From positions 1 to 26,870 of the forward strand of contig DAOOGN010000059.1 in assembly GCA_035415725.1 (NCBI GenBank): a stretch of DNA of 26,870 nt, in the 5' to 3' direction. Both the position numbers and the translations under genes were made by a program. Positions within the stretch are counted from its first letter, which is position 1, and each line of letters opens with the position of its first letter. Source of the stretch: DSWT01 sp035415725. GTDB lineage: Bacteria; Chloroflexota; Anaerolineae; B4-G1; SLSP01. The notes beneath the pieces were generated by a model. The model saw only the letters and a program-made list of their open reading frames with translations, was not told the DNA's origin and searched no databases. This document shows positions 6,955-13,486 of the stretch, in pieces.

Positions 6955-7296
6955 ATGCACGAACTCTCTATCACCGAAGACATCCTGCGTATCGTGAGCG
7001 AACACGCGCAGAAGGCCGGCGCCACCCGTGTGACGCGCATCAACCTGGTCATCGGCGATTTGACGAGCTTCATCGACGATTCGATCCAGTTCTACTTTGG
7101 GGTGCTCTCCACCGGCACGCCCGCCGCAGGCGCACTTTTGCACTTTCAGCGGATCAAGACCCGCTTTCGTTGCCGTCAGTGCGGCCAAGAATTCGAGCCA
7201 GAGGACCGCAATTGGATGTGCCCGGCCTGCGGCGCCCTCGGCGGTGATGTGATCGCCGGGAAAGAGTTTTACGTCGACAGTATCGAGGTGACGTAA
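6955..7296 (+). CDS. hypA: Hydrogenase nickel incorporation protein HypA
   Basis: HypA delivers nickel, with HypB, to the large subunit of [NiFe] hydrogenase. The 113-residue protein begins MHELSI, the family's nickel-binding Met1-His2-Glu3 terminus, which also fixes the start. The structural zinc site is C73-x2-C76 and C89-x2-C92 (CRQCG, CPACG). Length is typical. It begins one base after the DUF99 stop. A repeat element separates it from hypB by 266 bases, an unusual gap for this pair. Confidence 0.96.
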   Translation: MHELSITEDILRIVSEHAQKAGATRVTRINLVIGDLTSFIDDSIQFYFGVLSTGTPAAGALLHFQRIKTRFRCRQCGQEFEPEDRNWMCPACGALGGDVIAGKEFYVDSIEVT

Positions 7297-7327
7297 GGCA
7301 ATGCGTATAAGGCCATAAGTAGAAGAA

Positions 7328-7461
7328 GGGGGGCAGGGGGAATGGGGCTTACAGAAACACGCCTATCGTGTCATCCAAAAGCGCCTGGCATACCAAAATC
7401 TGCGCCAAACCTGGCACAGGGAATAAGTTGCTCCGCAAGGTTGACTAGCTTGAGTTGAATG
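7328..7461 (+). mobile_element. MITE-like repeat, copy 4 (right half only), inside the hyp operon
   Basis: From GGGGGCAGGGGGAATGGGGCTTAC onward this matches the right half of copies 3 and 6, including ACACG...CTATCGTGTCATCC, CCTGGCATACCAAAATCTGCGCC and AACCTGGCACAGGGAATAAG. The right end has drifted (ACTAGCTTGAGTTGAAT) and the left half is gone, so it is a decayed remnant. It sits between hypA and hypB. Confidence 0.75.
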
Positions 7462-7470
7462 AAAACTTTT

Positions 7471-7520
7471 CACCCCGCAGGCCACAAAGAATTTGAGTTT
7501 TTCTCTGTGAACTCGGGGTG
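7471..7520 (+). promoter_or_regulatory. Long leader hairpin upstream of hypB
   Basis: Outer stem CACCCCG (7471-7477) pairs with CGGGGTG (7514-7520); inner stem CACAAAGAA (7483-7491) pairs with TTCTCTGTG (7501-7509) with one mismatch. The structure ends about 30 bases before the hypB ribosome site. It could slow polymerase, protect the downstream message or be a leftover of the repeat. It lacks a T-run after the stem. Confidence 0.4.
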
Positions 7521-7562
7521 CTCTGGGGCTATTTTCAAAGTATTTTATACGAGGAGGCAACC

Positions 7563-8225
7563 ATGTCCAAACCAATGACGCCGTCTCAAGTACCCGTCGT
7601 GGAGAAGCTCTTGACTGCCAATGAGCAGGTGGCGGCGGACAACCGGGATTATTTTGCCGCGCATCACATCACGGTCATCAACTTGATGGCGTCGCCGGGC
7701 GCGGGGAAGACCACATTGCTCCTGGCGACCATCGACGCGCTGCCGGAACGCCGCATCGGGGTGATCGAGGGCGACGTCGCCTCGCAAATCGACGCCGAGA
7801 AAATCGCCGCAACCGGCACGCCCGTGGTGCAGATCAACACCGGCGGCACGTGCCATCTGGACGCCCCGATGATCCGTCGCGCCCTGCCGGCGCTGCCGCT
7901 CGATAACCTGGAGCTAGTCTTTATCGAAAACGTCGGCAACCTGATCTGCCCGGTAGCGTTCGATCTGGGGCAAAGCTACAACGTGGGTTTGCTGAGCCTG
8001 CCGGAAGGTGACGACAAGCCCTACAAATACCCGGCTATTTTTGAAGCTGTCGATCTGGTCATCGTCACCAAGCTGGATTTGCGGCCCTATCTTGATTTTG
8101 ACCTGGAAGCGTTCACCGCGTTGGTGCATGGCCTTAATCCCGATGCGCCGGTGCTGTGCCTTTCCGCCAAAACCGGCGAGGGGCTGCACGACTGGCTGCA
8201 CTGGGTGGAAGCGCACCTGGTCTGA
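7563..8225 (+). CDS. hypB: Hydrogenase nickel incorporation GTPase HypB
   Basis: HypB is the GTPase that drives nickel insertion together with HypA. The 220-residue protein shows the P-loop ASPGAGKTT (43-51), EGDVASQIDAEK (69-80), the metal-site segment NTGGTCHLDA with Cys97-His98, ENVGNLICP with Cys129, and the guanine motif TKLD. It lacks both the N-terminal CxxCGC nickel motif and the His-rich stretch of many HypB proteins, so it has only the G-domain metal site and no storage function. GAGGAGG (7551-7557) places the start at 7563, not at an in-frame start at 7518. Confidence 0.96.
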   Translation: MSKPMTPSQVPVVEKLLTANEQVAADNRDYFAAHHITVINLMASPGAGKTTLLLATIDALPERRIGVIEGDVASQIDAEKIAATGTPVVQINTGGTCHLDAPMIRRALPALPLDNLELVFIENVGNLICPVAFDLGQSYNVGLLSLPEGDDKPYKYPAIFEAVDLVIVTKLDLRPYLDFDLEAFTALVHGLNPDAPVLCLSAKTGEGLHDWLHWVEAHLV

Positions 8226-8235
8226 ATTCTATCAG

Positions 8236-8267
8236 CAGATTAAGCAGATTTTTTGTTGCTTAATCTG
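8236..8267 (+). other. Hairpin between hypB and hypF
   Basis: CAGATTAAGCA (8236-8246) pairs perfectly with TGCTTAATCTG (8257-8267) around a 10-base loop. No T-run follows, and hypF starts 23 bases later, so it is more likely an mRNA processing or stability element than a terminator. Confidence 0.5.
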
Positions 8268-8290
8268 TCGACTAGAGGGGCTATAAGAGG

Positions 8291-10597
8291 GTGATTGCTT
8301 ATCATATCGCCGTGACGGGGGTGGTGCAGGGGGTGGGATTTCGCCCCTTTGTCTACAACCTGGCGACGCGCCTGGCGCTCACCGGTTGGGTCTACAACCA
8401 CTCCGGCGGCGTGGACATCGTCATCGAAGGAGCGGAGGACGCAACCGGGCGCTTTATCGCCGCCTTGCGCGACGAAGCGCCGCCGCTAGCGCACATCACC
8501 GCCGTGAAGGCGCGCGCCGTTGCCCCCAACGGTTATACCCGCTTCGAGATCCGCCCTTCAGAAGCCCATGCGGATCAATACCAGCTCATTTCTCCCGACG
8601 TCGCTACCTGCCCCGACTGCCTGCGTGAGCTGTTTGACCCCCACGACCGACGCTATCGCTACCCTTTCATCAACTGCACGAACTGCGGCCCGCGCTTCAC
8701 CATCATCGACGACATCCCTTACGACCGGCCCAATACCACGATGCGGGTCTTCCCGTTATGCGATGCCTGCCGCGCCGAGTATGAGGACCCCGCCAACCGT
8801 CGTTTCCATGCGCAGCCCAACGCATGCCCCGTCTGCGGCCCGCACGTGTGGCTGGAAGAGCCTGAGCAAATGACGCATGGCGAATCACGTATGACGGATC
8901 ATGCATTACCCCTCACGACTCACGAGGCGGCGCTGCAACGGGCTAAAGAGTTGCTGCTGGATGGCAAAATCGTGGCGATCAAAGGGCTGGGTGGCTTCCA
9001 TCTGGCGTGTGATGCGACCCATGCGGACGCCGTGCGGACGTTGCGCGAGCGTAAACACCGTCCTCACAAACCGTTTGCCGTCATGGTAGCCACGCTGGAG
9101 GGGGCGCGCGCGCTCTGTGATGTACCGCCGGAGGCCGAGGCATGGTTGACTTCGCCGCAAGCACCCATCGTGCTGCTCGACCGGCGTTCATCCCTTGTCG
9201 TCGACGACGTGGCGCCTAACCTCCGTACCCTCGGCGTGATGCTGCCATCCACGCCGCTGCACCACATCCTCCTGCGCGACGTAGATCGTCCCCTGGTGAT
9301 GACCAGCGGCAATCTGAGTGAGGAACCCATCGCCATGGACAACGCGGAAGCCATGACGCGCCTGGCCTCCCTTGCCGACGCCTTCCTTCTCCACAACCGC
9401 GACATCCACGCCCGCTACGACGACTCGGTGGTGCAAATTTCAAACCCGCAATTCCTCCGCCGCGCCCGTGGCTACGCTCCCTTTCCTATTCCACTGCCGT
9501 TTGCCCTGCCGCAGGTGTTCGCTGCCGGACCTCTGCTCAAGAACACGTTTACTCTCACCCGCGACACCAATGCCTTCGTCAGCCAGCACATCGGCGATCT
9601 GGAGAACTTAGAGACGTTGGAGCATTACGAGGCCGCGCTGGCGACGTATCAACGTCTGTTTCGTATCCAACCGGAGGTCGTGGTCTGCGATATGCACCCG
9701 GATTATTGGACCACGCGCTTCGCCGAAGAGTATGCGCGCGAACATGGCTTACCCGCCCCGCAGCGAGTGCAGCACCACCGCGCCCATATCGCTGCGTGTC
9801 TGGCGGACAACGGACGCGCGCGCGACGCCGGCCCGGTGATCGGCGTGGCCCTTGACGGCACCGGCTACGGTGATGACGGCGCTATCTGGGGCGGCGAGTG
9901 GTTCGTCGGCGGCTACGACGATTTGACGCGCGCTGCCCACCTCGAATACCTGCCACTGCCCGGCGGCGACGCGGCGATCCGCAATCCGTGGCGCGTAGCG
10001 GTGGCCTATCTGCATACTCTGTTGGGACCGGAGGCGTTCCCGGCCGGCATCTTCTGTCCCGCCGACGCCCTGCTGGTGCGCCAGCAGGTTACCCACCGCC
10101 TCAACACGTCGCCGACCTCGTCGATGGGGCGGCTTTTCGATGCCGTCAGCGCGCTGTTGAATGTGCGCCAGGTGGCGACCTACGAAGCGCAAGCCGCTAT
10201 CGAAATGGAGCAAATGGCCGCGTCTGGAGGGGAAATTGCCCATTTACCCTACGACTTCGACATCGAAGCGGCCGGCGACGGGCAAGTCGTGCGCTTGGCG
10301 GCGCTGTTCGAGGCGCTGCTCGGCGACATCGAACGTCGTGTGCCGGTGCCCGAAATCGCCTGGCGCTTCCACGTCACCATCGCCCAGATGATAACGACAG
10401 TCTGCGTTCATATTCGCGCATCCACTGGCATCACGACTGTCGCTTTGAGCGGTGGCGTCTTCCAGAACCGTCTCCTGCTCCGGTTGACCCTCCCCCTGCT
10501 GGAAAATGCCGGCTTCGCTGTTCTTCTACATCGTCACGTCCCTTGCAACGACGGCGGCGTCTCGTTAGGACAGGCAGTGTATCGGTCGAAAGTCTAA
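8291..10597 (+). CDS. hypF: Carbamoyltransferase HypF
   Basis: HypF turns carbamoyl phosphate and ATP into a carbamoyl group on HypE, the source of the cyanide ligands in [NiFe] hydrogenase. Domains in the 768-residue protein: acylphosphatase (1-90, VQGVGFRPF with Arg18); a double zinc-finger pair (C107/C110, C129/C132, C157/C160, C179/C182); a YrdC-like domain (about 213-390, RKHRPHKPFAVM); and a Kae1-like domain (about 400-768, with HHRAH, GVALDGTGYGDDG and SGGVFQN). The linker at about 193-211 (THGESRMTDHALPLTTHE) looks like inserted non-conserved sequence. The start is GTG at 8291; GAGGGG at 8275-8280 is the likely ribosome site. Confidence 0.96.
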   Translation: MIAYHIAVTGVVQGVGFRPFVYNLATRLALTGWVYNHSGGVDIVIEGAEDATGRFIAALRDEAPPLAHITAVKARAVAPNGYTRFEIRPSEAHADQYQLISPDVATCPDCLRELFDPHDRRYRYPFINCTNCGPRFTIIDDIPYDRPNTTMRVFPLCDACRAEYEDPANRRFHAQPNACPVCGPHVWLEEPEQMTHGESRMTDHALPLTTHEAALQRAKELLLDGKIVAIKGLGGFHLACDATHADAVRTLRERKHRPHKPFAVMVATLEGARALCDVPPEAEAWLTSPQAPIVLLDRRSSLVVDDVAPNLRTLGVMLPSTPLHHILLRDVDRPLVMTSGNLSEEPIAMDNAEAMTRLASLADAFLLHNRDIHARYDDSVVQISNPQFLRRARGYAPFPIPLPFALPQVFAAGPLLKNTFTLTRDTNAFVSQHIGDLENLETLEHYEAALATYQRLFRIQPEVVVCDMHPDYWTTRFAEEYAREHGLPAPQRVQHHRAHIAACLADNGRARDAGPVIGVALDGTGYGDDGAIWGGEWFVGGYDDLTRAAHLEYLPLPGGDAAIRNPWRVAVAYLHTLLGPEAFPAGIFCPADALLVRQQVTHRLNTSPTSSMGRLFDAVSALLNVRQVATYEAQAAIEMEQMAASGGEIAHLPYDFDIEAAGDGQVVRLAALFEALLGDIERRVPVPEIAWRFHVTIAQMITTVCVHIRASTGITTVALSGGVFQNRLLLRLTLPLLENAGFAVLLHRHVPCNDGGVSLGQAVYRSKV

Positions 10598-10645
10598 AGT
10601 CGAAGGTCAAATGAGCGAATTACGTTTTACGCACGGAGGTAACAG

Positions 10646-10900
10646 ATGTGTCTGGCGATTCCGACGCAAATAACCGAGATTGACGAGCAGCAGATGGCGA
10701 CGGTGACGCTGGGGGGCGTCGAACGGCGCATCAGCCTGGTCATGACGCCGGAAGCCCAGGTGGGCGATTATGTTTTGGTGCACACCGGCTACGCCATCGC
10801 TGTGCTGGACCCGGCGGAGGCCCAGGCATCGCTAGAAACATTCGCGGAACTGGCAGTGATTCAAGAGGAATTGGACCAACGCGCCGATGAAATACATTGA
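10646..10900 (+). CDS. hypC: Hydrogenase maturation chaperone HypC
   Basis: HypC carries the Fe(CN)2CO group with HypD and hands it to the hydrogenase large subunit. The 84-residue protein begins MCLAIP with the essential Cys2, and has the conserved GDYVLVHTGYAI with His46. The CGGAGGTAA site at 10635-10643 confirms the start. Its last 14 bases overlap hypD, as expected for proteins made in a complex. A spacer of short word repeats (10586-10612) separates it from hypF. Confidence 0.97.
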   Translation: MCLAIPTQITEIDEQQMATVTLGGVERRISLVMTPEAQVGDYVLVHTGYAIAVLDPAEAQASLETFAELAVIQEELDQRADEIH

Positions 10901-11981
10901 CGAGTTCCGTGATCCCGCATTGGCGCAGCAGTGGATCGTGCAAATCCACCGCGATGCTGCCCGCCGTCATGGAGCGCGTCCCATCCGGCTGATGGAGTTC
11001 TGCGGCGGGCACACGCACGCCATCTCCCGCTTTGGGTTGCGCGAGCTGCTCGCGCCCGCCGTCGAATTGCGCTCCGGGCCGGGCTGCCCGGTCTGCGTGA
11101 CTGCCGCCGCCGATCTGGATCGCGCTATCGCCATGGCCGACGTCCCCGGCGTGATCCTGGCGACTTTCGGCGATATGATGCGCGTGCCGGGGAGCGCAGG
11201 CACATTGTACGATGCGCGTGGACGGGGCGCGGATGTGCGCATCGTCTATTCGCCGTTGGATGCCCTGGAGATTGCCCGACGCCATCCCCAGCAGTCCATT
11301 GTCTTTCTGGGTGTTGGCTTTGAAACCACCGCGCCGGGCATGGCGGCGGCACTGCTGCAAGCAGAGGCAGACGGCGTGCCGAATTTCAGCCTGCTTAGCC
11401 TGCACAAACTCACGCCGCCCGCTATGCGTGCGATTCTCGAAGCGGGGGAGGTGGCGCTTGACGGCATCATCGGGCCGGGACACGTGAGCGCCATCACCGG
11501 CAGTGCAGCGTGGGAATTTCTGCCGCGCGAGTATGGCATCCCTTGCGCCGTTGCGGGCTTCGAGCCGCTCGACATTCTCAGCGCGATTGGCGCCTTGGTG
11601 CGAGCTGTGGTGGCCGGCGAAGCGGCGGTCATCAACACCTACGCGCGCGGTGTGCGTCCGCAGGGAAATCTCGTCGCCCAGCAGTTGCTCGCACGGGCCT
11701 TTGCGGTGGCACCGGCGGACTGGCGCGGTTTCGGCGTGATCCCGGACAGCGGCCTGGCATTGCGGCAGACCCTCGCTCACCGTGACGCCGCGCGCCTGTT
11801 CCCCATCGAGGCGAGGCCCGCGCCGCAGCCGACCGGTTGTCGCTGTGGGGACGTGCTGCGCGGCGTCATCACGCCGACCGACTGTGCGCTTTTCCGGCGG
11901 GTCTGTTCACCGCGCACCCCCGTCGGTCCGTGCATGGTCAGCACCGAGGGGGCCTGTGCGGCGTATTTCCAATACGAATGA
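10887..11981 (+). CDS. hypD: Hydrogenase maturation protein HypD
   Basis: HypD is the iron-sulfur scaffold on which Fe(CN)2CO is built with HypC and HypE. The 364-residue protein shows MEFCGGHTHAI (Cys39 and His42/His44), GPGCPVC (Cys67 and Cys70), FGVGFETTAP-type motif (FLGVGFETTAPG), GPGHVSAI, and the C-terminal Cys set in GCRCGDVLRG, TPTDCALFRRVC and GPCMVSTEGACAA that holds the [4Fe-4S] cluster. Length is typical. It overlaps hypC by 14 bases. Confidence 0.97.
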   Translation: MKYIDEFRDPALAQQWIVQIHRDAARRHGARPIRLMEFCGGHTHAISRFGLRELLAPAVELRSGPGCPVCVTAAADLDRAIAMADVPGVILATFGDMMRVPGSAGTLYDARGRGADVRIVYSPLDALEIARRHPQQSIVFLGVGFETTAPGMAAALLQAEADGVPNFSLLSLHKLTPPAMRAILEAGEVALDGIIGPGHVSAITGSAAWEFLPREYGIPCAVAGFEPLDILSAIGALVRAVVAGEAAVINTYARGVRPQGNLVAQQLLARAFAVAPADWRGFGVIPDSGLALRQTLAHRDAARLFPIEARPAPQPTGCRCGDVLRGVITPTDCALFRRVCSPRTPVGPCMVSTEGACAAYFQYE

Positions 11982-12002
11982 GAATATGTCAACGGATTTT
12001 TT

Positions 12003-12052
12003 GAGAGGATTAGTCGAGAGGATTAGTCGAGAGGATTAGTCGAGAGGATTAG
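12003..12052 (+). repeat. 13-bp tandem repeat carrying Shine-Dalgarno-like words before hypE
   Basis: Unit GAGAGGATTAGTC is repeated three times exactly (12003-12015, 12016-12028, 12029-12041) and a fourth unit stops after GAGAGGATTAG, directly before the hypE ATG. Each unit brings one GAGAGG. The last one is 5 bases from the start codon and is the natural ribosome site. Confidence 0.97.
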
Positions 12053-13075
12053 ATGGAAGATCATATTCTGTTGGCCCATGGCAGTGGCGGAATACTCACC
12101 CACGAGCTGATCCGGGATGTGTTTGCGCGGTACTTTGCCAATCCCTATCTGGATGATTTGGGCGATGCAGCGCTGGTGGGCGAACTGCCGCCGGGTCGGG
12201 TGGCGCTGACGACGGATTCTTACGTAGTGCAGCCGCTGTTCTTCCCCGGCGGCGATATTGGGGCGCTGGCGGTCTGCGGTACGGTGAATGATTTGGCAGT
12301 CGCCGGCGCGCGTCCCCTGTATCTGACGGCGGGCTTCATCCTCGAAGAGGGTTTGCCGCTGGAAACGTTAGAGCGTGTTGTCGTATCGATGGCGGAGACG
12401 GCGCGCACTGCGGGCGTGGTCATCGTAGCGGGCGACACGAAGGTCGTCGACCATGGGGCAGCGGATGGATTGTTCATCAACACGGCGGGCATGGGCGTTA
12501 TCCCGCCGGGCGTCGATCTTAGTCCAGCGTATCTTCAACCCGGCGATGCTCTGCTCATCAACGGGCCGGTCGGCGATCACGGGCTGGCGGTGATGCTGCA
12601 ACGCGAGGGAATGGGATTCGGCTCCACCCTGAAAAGCGACACGGCGCCGTTGCATGGCCTCATCACTGCACTGCTGGATGCCATTCCGGGCCAGGTGCGC
12701 TGTCTACGCGACGCCACCCGCGGCGGACTGGCGACGGTGCTCAACGAGTGGGTGACATCTTCTGCATCGGGAGGCCCCGGCATCGAAATTGAAGAAGCGG
12801 CGATTCCCGTGCGGGAAGAAGTCCGTGCGGCGTGTGAATTTTTGGGCCTGGATCCGCTGTACGCAGCCAACGAGGGCAAAGTGGTTGTCGCCGTGGCGGC
12901 GGAGGCGGTGGAGGCGGCGCTATCCGCACTGCGCGCGCAGCCGTTGGGACAAGACGCGGCCCTCATCGGCCATATCACGAGTGAACATGTGGGTCGCGTT
13001 GTGCTGCGGACGCCTTACGGGGCCAGGCGCATCCTGCCGATGTTGACCGGTGCGCAGTTGCCGCGGATATGTTGA
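12053..13075 (+). CDS. hypE: Hydrogenase maturation dehydratase HypE
   Basis: HypE takes a carbamoyl group from HypF on its last cysteine and dehydrates it with ATP to thiocyanate, the cyanide donor. The 340-residue protein belongs to the PurM/AIR synthase fold: AHGSGG (8-13), LDDLGDAA (33-40), GTVNDLAVAGA (76-86), and the ATP-binding DATRGGLATVLNEW. It ends exactly in PRIC, with Cys340 as the carbamoylation site. The start is set by the last tandem unit. It closes the hyp cluster. Confidence 0.97.
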   Translation: MEDHILLAHGSGGILTHELIRDVFARYFANPYLDDLGDAALVGELPPGRVALTTDSYVVQPLFFPGGDIGALAVCGTVNDLAVAGARPLYLTAGFILEEGLPLETLERVVVSMAETARTAGVVIVAGDTKVVDHGAADGLFINTAGMGVIPPGVDLSPAYLQPGDALLINGPVGDHGLAVMLQREGMGFGSTLKSDTAPLHGLITALLDAIPGQVRCLRDATRGGLATVLNEWVTSSASGGPGIEIEEAAIPVREEVRAACEFLGLDPLYAANEGKVVVAVAAEAVEAALSALRAQPLGQDAALIGHITSEHVGRVVLRTPYGARRILPMLTGAQLPRIC

Positions 13076-13081
13076 ATGATC

Positions 13082-13351
13082 GTAACTATTTAGCCACTCT
13101 TGTCAGGTCACGAATATCTCGTCATCCAAGAGTCCTTTGCATACCAAAATCCGCGCCAAACCTGCGATAGGGAATCAGTTGCTCCGCCAGGTTGACTGGT
13201 ACATCTTGGCATAAAGTTCACACCCGTTAGCCATGCTCGGAGCGGAGCGCCAGATCCACGGTTCTGGCGCGCTACGCCGGGATCTGATAATCCCTGGCAA
13301 GCATTAACGGGGGAACTCTTTGTGCCGCGCAGTACTAGCCTGAATAGATGC
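13082..13351 (+). mobile_element. MITE-like repeat, copy 5: internally deleted and split by another element
   Basis: The left end GTAACTATTTAGCC begins at 13082, 6 bases after the hypE stop. After about 28 bases the sequence jumps directly to the CACGAATATCTCGTCAT block of the right half, so the GC-rich core is deleted. The right half runs to CCAGGTTGACT (13197), is broken by a 136-bp insert, and resumes with ACTAGCCTGAATAGATGC (13334-13351). Without the insert it is 134 bp. No target duplication is recognisable. Confidence 0.75.
13198..13333 (+). mobile_element. 136-bp foldback insert nested in repeat copy 5
   Basis: Comparison with copies 3 and 7 shows the insertion point: ACT before (13195-13197) and ACT after (13334-13336) suggest a 3-bp duplication. 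The insert has imperfect inverted arms, GGCATAAAGTTCACACCCGTTA near 13208-13229 against the inverted GGCACAAAGAGTTCCCCCGTTA near 13304-13325, and an inner stem GCGCCAG/CTGGCGC. No open frame. It may be a second small non-autonomous element. Confidence 0.6.
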
Positions 13352-13363
13352 TCATAAAAAACC

Positions 13364-13391
13364 TTGACAGCAGGGAAAATACCACTATACT
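13364..13391 (+). promoter_or_regulatory. Sigma-70-type promoter for the acyl-CoA/acetate cluster
   Basis: Consensus TTGACA (13364-13369), a 16-base spacer and TATACT (13386-13391) lie about 95 bases before the first synthetase gene. The leader between has no recognised structure or open frame. Confidence 0.75.
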
Positions 13392-13486
13392 GTGAGCAGT
13401 CTCTCTCTTTTTATATCCGTTCTTTATCCGTGCATGTGATGACGATGCCCCAAATGCGTCGTTAAATTAATACTGAGGAATGAGTG

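Noticed and set aside
10740..11780. 346-codon open frame on the minus strand over hypC and hypD
   Set aside because: It is antisense to clearly conserved hypC/hypD and shows no domain.
11989..12039. Short leader peptide MSTDFLRGLVERISRED running into the 13-bp repeats
   Set aside because: No ribosome site is visible before its ATG, and the 13-bp unit is not a multiple of three. It is more simply an accidental frame through the tandem repeat, though coupling to hypE cannot be excluded.
12003..12052. Possible CRISPR-like array
   Set aside because: The 13-bp units are head to tail without spacers, so this is a tandem repeat.
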